Shown: positions 9,217 to 18,690, counted from the stretch's first letter. The stretch is 33,682 nt of DNA from Clostridia bacterium (GCA_030618495.1 JAUXDE010000003.1:1-33682), one strand, 5' to 3'. The notes: a model not told the origin generated them from the letters alone. A program made the numbers and translations.

Positions 9217-10041
9217 ATGAACGAGAATTTAATAAAAAAGCTTGAATCAAAAGCAAAACAAATAAGGATTGATATCATCAAAATGCTCGGGGAAGCGGGG
9301 TCGGGACACCCGGGAGGGGCGCTTTCCTCCGCGGATATTTTTGCGGCGTTGTATTTCTCGGTTATGAGGCATGACCCGAAAAAACCCGATTGGAAGGAAA
9401 GGGACATGTTCATCCTTTCAAAGGGGCACGTTTGCCCGGGGCTTTATGCGGCGCTGGCGGGGTCCGGGTACTTCCCGGAAGATGAAATTATGACCCTCAG
9501 AAAACTGGGGAGCAGGCTTGACGGCCACCCGTCAAAAACAAAGGGACTGCCGGGTATTGAGATTTCAAGCGGTTCGCTGGGGATGGGGTTATCGGTTGCT
9601 AACGGCGTTGCCCTGGGATTCAAACTGAACAAGTCTTCCCAAAGGGCTTACTGCCTGATGGGTGACGGAGAACTACAGGAAGGCCAGATATGGGAAGCGG
9701 CAATGACATCGGCGCACTACAAACTGGATAATGTCTGCGGGATAGTGGATGAGAACGGGCTTCAGATTGACGGGAAGGTTGAAGAACAAATGGGGCTGGG
9801 TGATTTGAGCGGGAAATGGAAAACTTTTGGCTGGAATGTAATTCAGATAGACGGGCATAACATGAATGAGATATTAGAGGCATTTAACAGGGCGGCTGAA
9901 GTGAAGGGAAAGCCAACGGTGATTATTGCCCGTACAGTCAAGGGGAAGGGTGTATCGTTCATGGAAAACCAGGCTGGTTGGCATGGCAAGGCTCCTGATA
10001 AGGAGCAGACAGCCCAGGCAATAAAAGAGTTGGAGAGTTAA
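9217..10041 (+). CDS. transketolase, N-terminal subunit
   Basis: GSGHPGGALSSADIFAALYF, RDMFILSKGHVCPGLYAAL, GSLGMGLSVANGVALG, GDGELQEGQIWEAAM (TPP-binding). Confidence 0.95.
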   Translation: MNENLIKKLESKAKQIRIDIIKMLGEAGSGHPGGALSSADIFAALYFSVMRHDPKKPDWKERDMFILSKGHVCPGLYAALAGSGYFPEDEIMTLRKLGSRLDGHPSKTKGLPGIEISSGSLGMGLSVANGVALGFKLNKSSQRAYCLMGDGELQEGQIWEAAMTSAHYKLDNVCGIVDENGLQIDGKVEEQMGLGDLSGKWKTFGWNVIQIDGHNMNEILEAFNRAAEVKGKPTVIIARTVKGKGVSFMENQAGWHGKAPDKEQTAQAIKELES

Positions 10042-10977
10042 ATGGAAAAAAAAGCTACAAGGGATGGATACGGCGAAGGACTGGTTGAATTAGGGGAAAG
10101 GAATCCGGACGTGGTCGTGCTCTGCGCTGACCTTGCGGGTTCCACGAAGGCGTCGATGTTTGCAAAAAAGTTTCCTGAGAGGTATTTCAGCATGGGGGTT
10201 GCGGAATCCGATATGATAAGTACGGCAGCGGGGTTTGCACTGGCGGGAAAGATTCCATTTGCGTCATCTTTCAGTGTTTTTGCGATAGGTAGAACGTGGG
10301 ACCAGATACGCGTGAATGCAAGTTACAGTAATTTGAATGTAAAAATAGGAGGGTCGCATAGCGGCATATCCGTTGGTCCGGACGGCCCGACGCATCAGGC
10401 TCTTGAAGACATAGCGCTGGCAAGAGTGCTTCCCAATATGAAAGTTATAATTCCCTGCGATGCCAACCAGACAAGAAAAGCAACGATAGCGTCTGCCCGG
10501 ATACCCGGACCCGTATATATGCGTTTCGGAAGGGCGGCTGTTCCGAGTATTACGGGGAAGGATACGCCTTTTAACTTTGGCAAGGCTGAGTTTCTTAGCG
10601 AAGGCAGCGATGTAACAATCATAGCTTGCGGGCTTATGGTTTATGAATCCTTAATGGCGGGGAAGATGCTTGAGAAAAAGGGTATAAGCGCAAGAATTAT
10701 CAATATGCATACATTGAAACCCCTGGATGAGGATGCAATTGTAAATGCAGCTAAGAATACGGGAGCCGTTGTAACCGCTGAAGAGCATCAGGTGTTCGGA
10801 GGGCTCGGCAGCGCCGTTAGCGAGGTGATTGTGAAAAAATATCCGGTACCCATGGAGATGGTGGGTATGGAGGACTGCTACGGTGGATCCGGCGGGGCGG
10901 AGGAACTCCTGGAGAAATACAAATTAAAGGATAAGGACATTGCGGAGGCAGCTGAAAAGGCTATTAAGAGAAAATAA
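10042..10977 (+). CDS. transketolase, C-terminal subunit
   Basis: MGVAESDMISTAAGFALAGKIPFASSFSVF, SHSGISVGPDGPTHQALEDIALARVLPNM, TAEEHQVFGGLGSAVSE; starts directly after the N-subunit stop. Confidence 0.95.
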   Translation: MEKKATRDGYGEGLVELGERNPDVVVLCADLAGSTKASMFAKKFPERYFSMGVAESDMISTAAGFALAGKIPFASSFSVFAIGRTWDQIRVNASYSNLNVKIGGSHSGISVGPDGPTHQALEDIALARVLPNMKVIIPCDANQTRKATIASARIPGPVYMRFGRAAVPSITGKDTPFNFGKAEFLSEGSDVTIIACGLMVYESLMAGKMLEKKGISARIINMHTLKPLDEDAIVNAAKNTGAVVTAEEHQVFGGLGSAVSEVIVKKYPVPMEMVGMEDCYGGSGGAEELLEKYKLKDKDIAEAAEKAIKRK

Positions 10978-11005
10978 TGCGGATGGCCGCGAAGGAGTTT
11001 TATTT

Positions 11006-12220
11006 ATGATTAAGAAAAACTTTCCTGTTCTGGTGATTTTAATATTTTGTCTTGTTTCTGTCTCGTGTGTCCCTGAAGCTGTAGTAAAGAAGAAAAATCC
11101 TATAATACAGAAATTAAAAACAAGGGCGCAGCTGCCAAATGAAATACCTTATAAAGTTAAATTTATAAGGACGATAGGCAAGGTGGGGACAGGAGTGGGG
11201 GAATTTTTTCAGCCAACGGCGGTTGACGTAGATTATGACAACAACGTTTACGTGCTGGACAGCGGGACAGAGAGGGTTCAAATATTTGATAAGGACGGGA
11301 AGCTTATCCATGAATTTGATATATCAAATGAAAACAAGCAGCAAAAGGCGGAACTGACGGATATTGTTGTTGACAAGAGTTACAGGGTATTCGTATCCGA
11401 CAGGCAGAACAATAATGTCGCGGTGTATGAAATAGTCGGGAAAATGAGTAAGGAGTCGGGAATGAGGGCCGTTAACTATTCAGGTGACCTTGAAAGCAAG
11501 GGTGGAGAGAAAACGCTGGAGGAAGTCGATACCGGGACTTTGTTTACCTTTGCCTCGGGTAACCCAAGCGGATTTTACGAGTTGAAAGAGAAGGGGTTTG
11601 ACAGTATAACCTTTGAGGAAGTTAATGACTTTACCAGGGTGGAAAGACCGCTTACCCAATGCGCTACAATACAGGTATATGTTAAGGTGAGGTTTGACCA
11701 TCCCATGGGATTGGCTACAGACAGAATCGGTAATATATTCGTGGTAGACAGTTACAGTGATTCCATAAAGAAGTTCAATTATTTTAATGAGTATGAGTTT
11801 TCATTTGGAACTTTCGGACGGGGCGTTAATCAGTTCAGTAATCCCTGTAGCGTAGCCGTGGATTATGAGCAGAATATCTATGTCGCGGATACCGGCAACA
11901 ACAGGATACAGGTGTTTGATTTTAACGGCAACCAAATTGCCGAATGGGGCGGGAAGGGCACTGGTGACGGAGAGTTCAACAAGCCCGTGTCCATTGACCT
12001 TGATAAGTTCGGCAATGCGTATGTTGCGGATATAGAAAACAATCGAATTCAGGTGTTTGATATAAACGGGCAGTTTCTGTTTGATTTCAGGGGGAAGTAT
12101 ACGGATACAGAGGAAGGGTTTCAGCCCTTGTCTTTTGCTATAAGCGATGAAAACGAAATGTACGTCCTGGATTCCCTTAATAATGTTTTATCGATGTTTG
12201 AAATAATATATAAGGAATAA
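11006..12220 (+). CDS. NHL-repeat (beta-propeller) lipoprotein
   Basis: Signal peptide and lipobox-like VSVSC; repeated NHL units (GVGEFFQPTAVDVDYDNNVYVLDSGTERVQIFDKDGK; GVNQFSNPCSVAVDYEQNIYVADTGNNRIQVFDFNGN; GDGEFNKPVSIDLDKFGNAYVADIENNRIQVFDINGQ). ATG at 11006 is 22 codons inside the supplied ORF. Confidence 0.9.
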   Translation: MIKKNFPVLVILIFCLVSVSCVPEAVVKKKNPIIQKLKTRAQLPNEIPYKVKFIRTIGKVGTGVGEFFQPTAVDVDYDNNVYVLDSGTERVQIFDKDGKLIHEFDISNENKQQKAELTDIVVDKSYRVFVSDRQNNNVAVYEIVGKMSKESGMRAVNYSGDLESKGGEKTLEEVDTGTLFTFASGNPSGFYELKEKGFDSITFEEVNDFTRVERPLTQCATIQVYVKVRFDHPMGLATDRIGNIFVVDSYSDSIKKFNYFNEYEFSFGTFGRGVNQFSNPCSVAVDYEQNIYVADTGNNRIQVFDFNGNQIAEWGGKGTGDGEFNKPVSIDLDKFGNAYVADIENNRIQVFDINGQFLFDFRGKYTDTEEGFQPLSFAISDENEMYVLDSLNNVLSMFEIIYKE

Positions 12221-12242
12221 ACTGCCAAGTCCATGGTAAATA

Positions 12243-15200
12243 GTGAACTGTTTAAAATGCATTCTAATTATTTTCTTGTTAGCGGCAAAAAGCGCTGCTT
12301 ATTCCAGTGAAAATGACGGTAAAACTGGAAATGAAGTAGTAGTATCAACAGCAATCGGAAAACTTACTCCTCATACATCAAATCAGTACGAAATTGAACC
12401 TTCCACCGGAACAGATTTACTTCAAATTCCCCCAGGACAGGCAGGACAGGTTCCCGTCCTAATGCCGGACACGACAGGCATGTATAAGGTTGAAACTTCC
12501 ACTGAGGCCCTTCGACTTAGCTCAGGATCTACGACTCATAGCTTACTACCCGGCGCGACGGCACAGTATAATGTTGAAGCTTCCACCGGCGTCACTCAAA
12601 GTCTACCGGAACAGGTTCCCGGGTTAGCTTTTGGCACAACGGAACAGTTCAGGGATATTCCGTACAGGGTGTTGCTGTCAACCCAGGCAATGGATTCCGT
12701 GCCGGAAGGTATTCTCTCGTTTTATTTTGAGAGAAATGAATCCCTGGTTAAAGGGGGGGGGGAGGAAAAAACCCACATACTTCCCGATAAGTACATATTG
12801 CCGGGAAGTGTTGAGTTCAATGACCCGCAAACCGGAGAGGAAATGGATGTTGATTGCATAATTGATTATTCGATGGGTATATTAAATTTCAAGGAACTCC
12901 TGCCTGAAACGACTTCATTTAAGGTGATTTATGCATGTTTTCCCTTTAAAGCATTCACGGAATTCATTGCGATTGATTCCCGGTTCATGACGGCAGATAC
13001 GAAGAAGCTGGTGCCTGGACTGGGAAGGGACCTTTCATTAAGGATATTGAAAAAGGAATATGTGCTGAAGGGTGACGGGGGGAAGGGGCCGTACGTTCTC
13101 GAAAATAAATTAATAATCCCCGAAGAGGAAACCGTATGGACAAGAAAAAGAATCAGAAACCGCGATATGGACTATTACATGGATTATTACAGGGGGGAAG
13201 TTAATTTTGAGGAGCCAATTGCTGATACCGACACCTTTAAGGTGATATATAAGTATTTGCCGTTTAATATTATTACTAAGGGGAAGTGGAAGTTCTTTGT
13301 CGACATAGCCATAGATAGTCTTATTGAAGAGGCCTTGCCGGAAGAAAAGGAATCTTATAACCTTTATGAGAAGGAAGAAATCTTTATGGGGACGGATAAG
13401 ACAGGCCCATATTTAACGGGCGAAAAACATGTAATTCCCGGGACGGAAGTTATAATAATGGAAGGCAGGGAGTTGAATAAGGATGTTGATTACACGATAG
13501 ATTATCTCAGCGGTAGATTGTTTTTTGAGGAGCCGGTTTCCGCAAAAACCGCTTTCAAAATGTCTTACAGGTATTTCCCCTTTGATATTTCCGATTCTTA
13601 CGGAAGAAAAAAACAATTTAGTGAAGGTGGGCAGTCCATAATAAAAACGGATTCTTTCATGAAAAAGCAGAAAAAGAAGGATTATCGGCTTACGGTGGGG
13701 GGTGCGCAGACATTTGAAATGAAGTTCCAGCCAGGTGGCACTACCGTAATGAACCAGTCTCTCAGGCTGGACATATCCGGCAATGTGACGGAAGACGTTA
13801 GGGTGAAAATGCTGTTATCCAACCAGAGCATGCCTATACAACCCGAAGGCAACACGGCGGTTATTGAAGAAATGGACAAGATATACATTGAAGTAGGGTA
13901 TAAGGAATCAATGTTGACGCTTGGTGATTACAGTGTTGCGTTTTCCGGGGGAGAGTTCAATAATTACACTAAAAAATTAGAAGGCATAAAGGGTGATATA
14001 GTGCTTGAACCCGTTGACATTACTTTATTTACCGCCAATACAGGCGGCGGATATACCACGGTGGAAATAAAGAATGTAACGGATTCACAGGGTCCTTATG
14101 AAATTGTTAAAAATCGTATCATAATGGCAGGTACGGAAACTGTCTGGGTGGATGACCGGAGTTCGGGCAAGGGGCTTCAGAAGATGGTCAGGGGAAAGGA
14201 AAATGACTATACCATAGATTATAATGCTGCTACCATTACATTTTCCCAGATAAACAGGCCGATTACATCCAATATGATAATAGTGGTGGATTTTGAATAC
14301 CGGGATGCGTATTATACCCGCTCGACAATCGGAGCGCGCGCGAAATCAAAGAACCTGTTAGACGGAAAAATGAAACTTGGTATTACGCTCCTGCAGGAGA
14401 AGGATGATGAGTATTCGAATGAAGAGCTTTATGACAAGGAAGCAGGCAAGCCGAAGGATGCCTGGGTCGCTATTTCAACAAACACTATAGATGAACTGAG
14501 GAGCACGAGTTTACCGCCGCCGCCGATAAGACACTCAATACTGTCATTGGACAGCAGCCTAAAGCTGGGAATGTTTTCGTTGACAGGAGAGCTTGCCGGT
14601 TCCAGCAAGGACAATAATATACTCTATAACATGCCTGGAAAAACCGATTATGAAAGGTTTTCAAGCGGGCTTGCCGGTAAGTTGAATTTTAGTTCAAGTT
14701 TTAATGATATGAAAATAGGAAAAATTACGCTCGGTAACCTGGACTGGAGGGGAAATTTAAGGTATGAAGGCACAGAATTTATTTCATTGGGAAAGAGTAA
14801 GCCGGTAAAATTTACGGATAAATGGGACCTGGCGGCAAGTCCGGCAACGGGCAAGCCTGCAAGGTTGAACGCCGGAACCGAAGTGACGTACAAGCCGTTT
14901 TCGTTTCTTTCGTTCACGCCAAACATTGGCGTAATGAAAGAATACTACGTGTATACCGATACAACGACTTATACATCCCTTAAGGATAAAACGAATACAA
15001 ATATTTCCGGGGGTTTCAGAAATATCAAATTATCCGTAAACAAAATGAATAAAATACCCGGGTCGCTGAATGTTACAGGTTACTATGATGCTCTTCTTAA
15101 GAAAACAACATATTATAGAAATGCGGGTACCAATAATGGGTCGGGCAGGGAAAAATGGCAGTATGAAGTCAAATACAATTTATGGAAATTAACCCCGAGA

Positions 15201-16613
15201 ATATCCAGGTATCATGAGGAAACCACAACAATCAATCAGTCGACAGCGCCGGTTTCCAAGGGAGCCGCCATTCAGAACGTTTTCAAGTGGGGAATAAGCA
15301 CGAGGGAGGTATCGTGGTTGAATCTGTCGTTTGGAAGGGAAGAGAGGGACAGGAGGACGCTGAACGTTGACAGTGATTATGATGTATGGAAGAGCAGTCA
15401 AAACCTATGGCTGGATTCTAATGAAAGGACGGATACTCTAAAATTTGGATTTACCCCCGGAAGGGGAACGTATTTCAGGACTAACTTGACGTTTAACGAC
15501 AGGGAAGCGAATAGATACAGTAAAACAGGTTCAACTACGACTACGACAAGTAACCTGATTGACATGAAAACCAACTACAATCCGAAAATCCTGAAAAAGT
15601 CCCTGAAGACAATGCTGAATTATAGTATGAAAAACCAGTTTAACACGCAGTTGTCTACAACTACTACTTATTCAACCATTAACGCAACTCTGAGGCTGAA
15701 TATGCACCCGAAGTACCTTATGCCCGGAGAACCGGGCTGGCTGGTTAAGAATATACTTATGAACTGGTCACTTGAAAACAATTTTTCTTTAACGGAAGTA
15801 ACCGCGAACCAAAATGACCGGAAAAGGATATTCCTGCAGGACAGGTTTAGTGAATGGAAGTTAATAGACCTGATAGAATTCAAGGAAAGAGAAGGCAGAG
15901 ATTCCGATGTATTCAGGCGCAACCATATTCTTAACCTGCTTAAGGGCAATCATTTTATAAACTGCAGGCTGGAACTAAAAGAATCCGACAGTAACAAACG
16001 TTTTACGAATGAACTGAAGAATATCTTTTCAAACGATACGTCAGTAACCTTGAAGTCAAATGTTCTTAAAGGTTTATCTTTAACCGGCACCTACAAGCTG
16101 GGTTCAAGTTCTACTACCATACTGAATGCGTATGACATCGATAAAACAACGAATACATGGGTAGACAAGCAGGACTGGATAGTTAACGCAAAATGGCAAG
16201 TATTTAAGTTTCTGGCTATATCGTATAATTATTTAGAAGAAAAGGACAATGGAAACACTAAAGCTGCAAATAGGACAAATTGGCAACACACGGGGAAGGC
16301 AAATATTTCCATGAGTTCCAAGGGAAGAATATCGGTAACTTACACCAAGAAGAAAGAGACACTGCCCGCGTATGAAAGAATCACTGAGTCAGAGAAAATC
16401 AAAATTGACGGCAACTACAAGGTAGGCAGAAATGTGAACAGTTCCCTTTCTTTTGATTTTCATAGTCCCTGGGGCAAGGATTATAAAAAGCGTAGAAATA
16501 TTATGGAGGACTTTAATAAAGACGAACAGAAAAATAATGATAAAAACATCCTGGATATATTATTGTATGCCCTGGAGATGAAGTTCAGGGCAGAAGTGCA
16601 GATTCACTTTTAA
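12243..16613 (+). CDS. large repeat-containing outer-membrane / cell-surface protein, distantly SprA-like
   Basis: 1456 aa from a GTG start with a hydrophobic leader. Four units with a (V/D)DYxxDYxxGxxxFxEP...FKVxYxYxPF signature, then a long Thr/Asn/aromatic-rich beta-strand-like C-terminal half ending in ...AEVQIHF* (C-terminal Phe as in OM beta-barrels). Confidence 0.65.
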   Translation: MNCLKCILIIFLLAAKSAAYSSENDGKTGNEVVVSTAIGKLTPHTSNQYEIEPSTGTDLLQIPPGQAGQVPVLMPDTTGMYKVETSTEALRLSSGSTTHSLLPGATAQYNVEASTGVTQSLPEQVPGLAFGTTEQFRDIPYRVLLSTQAMDSVPEGILSFYFERNESLVKGGGEEKTHILPDKYILPGSVEFNDPQTGEEMDVDCIIDYSMGILNFKELLPETTSFKVIYACFPFKAFTEFIAIDSRFMTADTKKLVPGLGRDLSLRILKKEYVLKGDGGKGPYVLENKLIIPEEETVWTRKRIRNRDMDYYMDYYRGEVNFEEPIADTDTFKVIYKYLPFNIITKGKWKFFVDIAIDSLIEEALPEEKESYNLYEKEEIFMGTDKTGPYLTGEKHVIPGTEVIIMEGRELNKDVDYTIDYLSGRLFFEEPVSAKTAFKMSYRYFPFDISDSYGRKKQFSEGGQSIIKTDSFMKKQKKKDYRLTVGGAQTFEMKFQPGGTTVMNQSLRLDISGNVTEDVRVKMLLSNQSMPIQPEGNTAVIEEMDKIYIEVGYKESMLTLGDYSVAFSGGEFNNYTKKLEGIKGDIVLEPVDITLFTANTGGGYTTVEIKNVTDSQGPYEIVKNRIIMAGTETVWVDDRSSGKGLQKMVRGKENDYTIDYNAATITFSQINRPITSNMIIVVDFEYRDAYYTRSTIGARAKSKNLLDGKMKLGITLLQEKDDEYSNEELYDKEAGKPKDAWVAISTNTIDELRSTSLPPPPIRHSILSLDSSLKLGMFSLTGELAGSSKDNNILYNMPGKTDYERFSSGLAGKLNFSSSFNDMKIGKITLGNLDWRGNLRYEGTEFISLGKSKPVKFTDKWDLAASPATGKPARLNAGTEVTYKPFSFLSFTPNIGVMKEYYVYTDTTTYTSLKDKTNTNISGGFRNIKLSVNKMNKIPGSLNVTGYYDALLKKTTYYRNAGTNNGSGREKWQYEVKYNLWKLTPRISRYHEETTTINQSTAPVSKGAAIQNVFKWGISTREVSWLNLSFGREERDRRTLNVDSDYDVWKSSQNLWLDSNERTDTLKFGFTPGRGTYFRTNLTFNDREANRYSKTGSTTTTTSNLIDMKTNYNPKILKKSLKTMLNYSMKNQFNTQLSTTTTYSTINATLRLNMHPKYLMPGEPGWLVKNILMNWSLENNFSLTEVTANQNDRKRIFLQDRFSEWKLIDLIEFKEREGRDSDVFRRNHILNLLKGNHFINCRLELKESDSNKRFTNELKNIFSNDTSVTLKSNVLKGLSLTGTYKLGSSSTTILNAYDIDKTTNTWVDKQDWIVNAKWQVFKFLAISYNYLEEKDNGNTKAANRTNWQHTGKANISMSSKGRISVTYTKKKETLPAYERITESEKIKIDGNYKVGRNVNSSLSFDFHSPWGKDYKKRRNIMEDFNKDEQKNNDKNILDILLYALEMKFRAEVQIHF
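12384..12605 (+). repeat. three degenerate in-frame repeats (QYEIEPSTGTD / MYKVETSTEAL / QYNVEASTGVT)
   Basis: Cores at about 12384, 12480 and 12564, spaced 96 and 84 nt (32 and 28 codons), in the N-terminal Ser/Thr/Pro-rich region of the 1456-aa protein. Confidence 0.6.
12753..12762 (+). repeat. G10 mononucleotide tract within coding sequence
   Basis: AA-GGGGGGGGGG-AGG directly in the sequence; encodes Gly-Gly-Gly-Glu in the frame that continues to 16613. Confidence 0.9.
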
Positions 16614-16747
16614 GAGGAGCCCCGTAAAGAACGGGATGAATCCGTTTTGCGGGACAGGCCCTGGAAGGTGGATAAATCAACAGCGGGGTAAAAAGAAAAA
16701 CAAAAAGAAAACTATTTATTTTATAGGATTCACACAAGAAAAAGGTT

Positions 16748-18682
16748 ATGAAAAGGGTAATTAATATTATTATTGTGGTTTCTTTGCTGGCATTCATCCC
16801 GGCGATGGCGTTTTTGCAGGAGGAGCAGGAGGCGACGGATGTACAGAAAGAGCCGGGGGTTGTGGTTGAGCAATCCGAGGGGGAAGTGAAACTTGATGTT
16901 GATGAAAAAATCATCGAACAGGAGAAGAAGCGGTATGTAGACGATATACTGATTTCCGGGAACACGGTAATAGATGAGAGTATTATAAAAAAAATGATGA
17001 AAACAAGGAAGAATCATATTTTTGATGAAGAGGTTTTCCTGCAGGACATGAAAAAGGTACTCCTGAAGTACAGGGATGAAGGTTATATATTTGCCATTAT
17101 TACAAAATCAGTGGAACTCACCAGTGAAGACGAGGATTACGTATATATAGTTTTAAGGACCCGGATAGACGAGAAGGATAAATACCTTGTGGAAAGAATC
17201 GACGTTGAAGGGAACATGACTTATCCTTTAAACTTTATCAAGGGAATGCTGATTTCCAAAGAGAACAAAACTTTTGATGAGAATATAATAGGAAAGGATA
17301 TAAATACAATACTGACATCGTATCAAAGCGACGGTTTCCCGGACGCCAGGATATTTCCGGGAATATCCGTAGACAGGGATACACATACGATAAATATTAT
17401 GCTGTCAATTGATGAGGGGAAACGCGGACAGGTAGGTGTCATAGAGGTGTTGGGTAACGAGTTTACAAAAACAAGCACGATTATAAGAGAGATGAGGGTC
17501 AGGGAAGGCGAGTATATTACCATGGAGAAGCTGGATGAGATAAAAAGGCGTTTACTGAAACTGCAAGTTGTAAGATATGAGAGTATGGAGCTGTACGATA
17601 CCGACGTTGAGGGGCAGGTGAAGCTGGTCGTTAAGGTGAAGGAGCAGAAGGTAAGCAAAGCCGGCGGTATTATCGGTTATAACCCGCCTACGAATGAAGA
17701 TGAGGAAGGCATTTTAGTAGGCCAGGTTGATATTGACCTTGGGAACCTGTTCGGCACGGCGAGAAAACTTAAGTTTCACTGGGAAAGGAAGAGCGAGGAC
17801 AGGTTTATCACGGAGTTAAGTTTTACTGAGCCCTGGTTATTCGGTCAGCCGGTTGAAGCCGGTTTTCATGTGAGACAGGAAGAGGATATAATCAATAAGG
17901 GTAATAAGGAAAATGAATATGAATATACCAATAGCAGCTGGGACGTTTCTGTTCTTACTTCGTTTACCCAGTTATTCAGCGGAGTTTTTAAATTCGGGCA
18001 AACGACGATTTCTAATCTTCCAAATGATAAAGTAAAGGATTCATTCACTTTTGATTATACGTTTGGAGTTGAGCTGGAAACCCTGGATATCCCGTGGAAT
18101 CCCACGAGAGGATTCAAGGATGATTTATCGGTTACTTTTGAAACAATGGAGAGTTCACCCATATTTCACATAACGTATAAAATAGACGGGAACTTAAGGC
18201 ATTATTTTAATATCTCAAAGAACAAAGTGATTTCGCTCAGGGGTAACGGTAAAGCGGTATTTTCAAACTCAGAAGAACTGATACCGGTACATAAGCATTT
18301 TAAACTCGGGGGGGCAAAGAATTTAAGGGGCTTTTTTGAAGACCAGTTCAACGGGGAGATAATGTGTGTTTTCAACAATGAGTTCCGTTTAATACTGAGC
18401 GAGGAATCTTTTGTGTCGGTGTTTTTTGATGTAGGAGCTTGTTGGAACAGCACCAATGAAGAAACAAAAAATATAACAACGATAGAAGATATTTCTGGTT
18501 ATATCAGTACCGGAACGGGGGCAAAAGGGGGAGTGGGCGGAGGCATGGGGTACGGGATAGGAATAAGCATGAAAGTGCTGGTCGGACAGATTAATATCAG
18601 CGTTGCGATGGGCCTTCCGGACCTCCTGTCTGACTTCATGAATAAAGCCAAGATTCATGCCGCGTTTGAAACGAAGTTTTAG
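16748..18682 (+). CDS. BamA/Omp85-family outer membrane protein with POTRA domains
   Basis: Signal peptide, repeated POTRA-like segments (VDDILISGNTVIDESIIKKMMKTRKNHIFDEEVFLQDMKKVLLKYRDEGY...; VERIDVEGNMTYPLNFIKGML...; VGVIEVLGNEFTKTSTIIREMRVREGEY), barrel motifs FKLGGAKNLRGF and SYTEPWLFG-like FTEPWLFGQ, terminal Phe. Confidence 0.9.
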   Translation: MKRVINIIIVVSLLAFIPAMAFLQEEQEATDVQKEPGVVVEQSEGEVKLDVDEKIIEQEKKRYVDDILISGNTVIDESIIKKMMKTRKNHIFDEEVFLQDMKKVLLKYRDEGYIFAIITKSVELTSEDEDYVYIVLRTRIDEKDKYLVERIDVEGNMTYPLNFIKGMLISKENKTFDENIIGKDINTILTSYQSDGFPDARIFPGISVDRDTHTINIMLSIDEGKRGQVGVIEVLGNEFTKTSTIIREMRVREGEYITMEKLDEIKRRLLKLQVVRYESMELYDTDVEGQVKLVVKVKEQKVSKAGGIIGYNPPTNEDEEGILVGQVDIDLGNLFGTARKLKFHWERKSEDRFITELSFTEPWLFGQPVEAGFHVRQEEDIINKGNKENEYEYTNSSWDVSVLTSFTQLFSGVFKFGQTTISNLPNDKVKDSFTFDYTFGVELETLDIPWNPTRGFKDDLSVTFETMESSPIFHITYKIDGNLRHYFNISKNKVISLRGNGKAVFSNSEELIPVHKHFKLGGAKNLRGFFEDQFNGEIMCVFNNEFRLILSEESFVSVFFDVGACWNSTNEETKNITTIEDISGYISTGTGAKGGVGGGMGYGIGISMKVLVGQINISVAMGLPDLLSDFMNKAKIHAAFETKF

Positions 18683-18690
18683 TGATAAAT

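Noticed and set aside
8660-9256. 198-aa minus-strand ORF
   Set aside because: Antisense to the HPS-RraA fusion, Ser/Ala/Pro-rich composition typical of complement-strand translation, no domain recognised, no RBS support.
12631-12861. 76-aa alternative-frame + strand ORF spanning the G10 tract
   Set aside because: It lies wholly inside the long 1456-aa frame, shows no recognisable domain, and exists only because the G tract extends open frames. It is relevant only as a possible slippage product.
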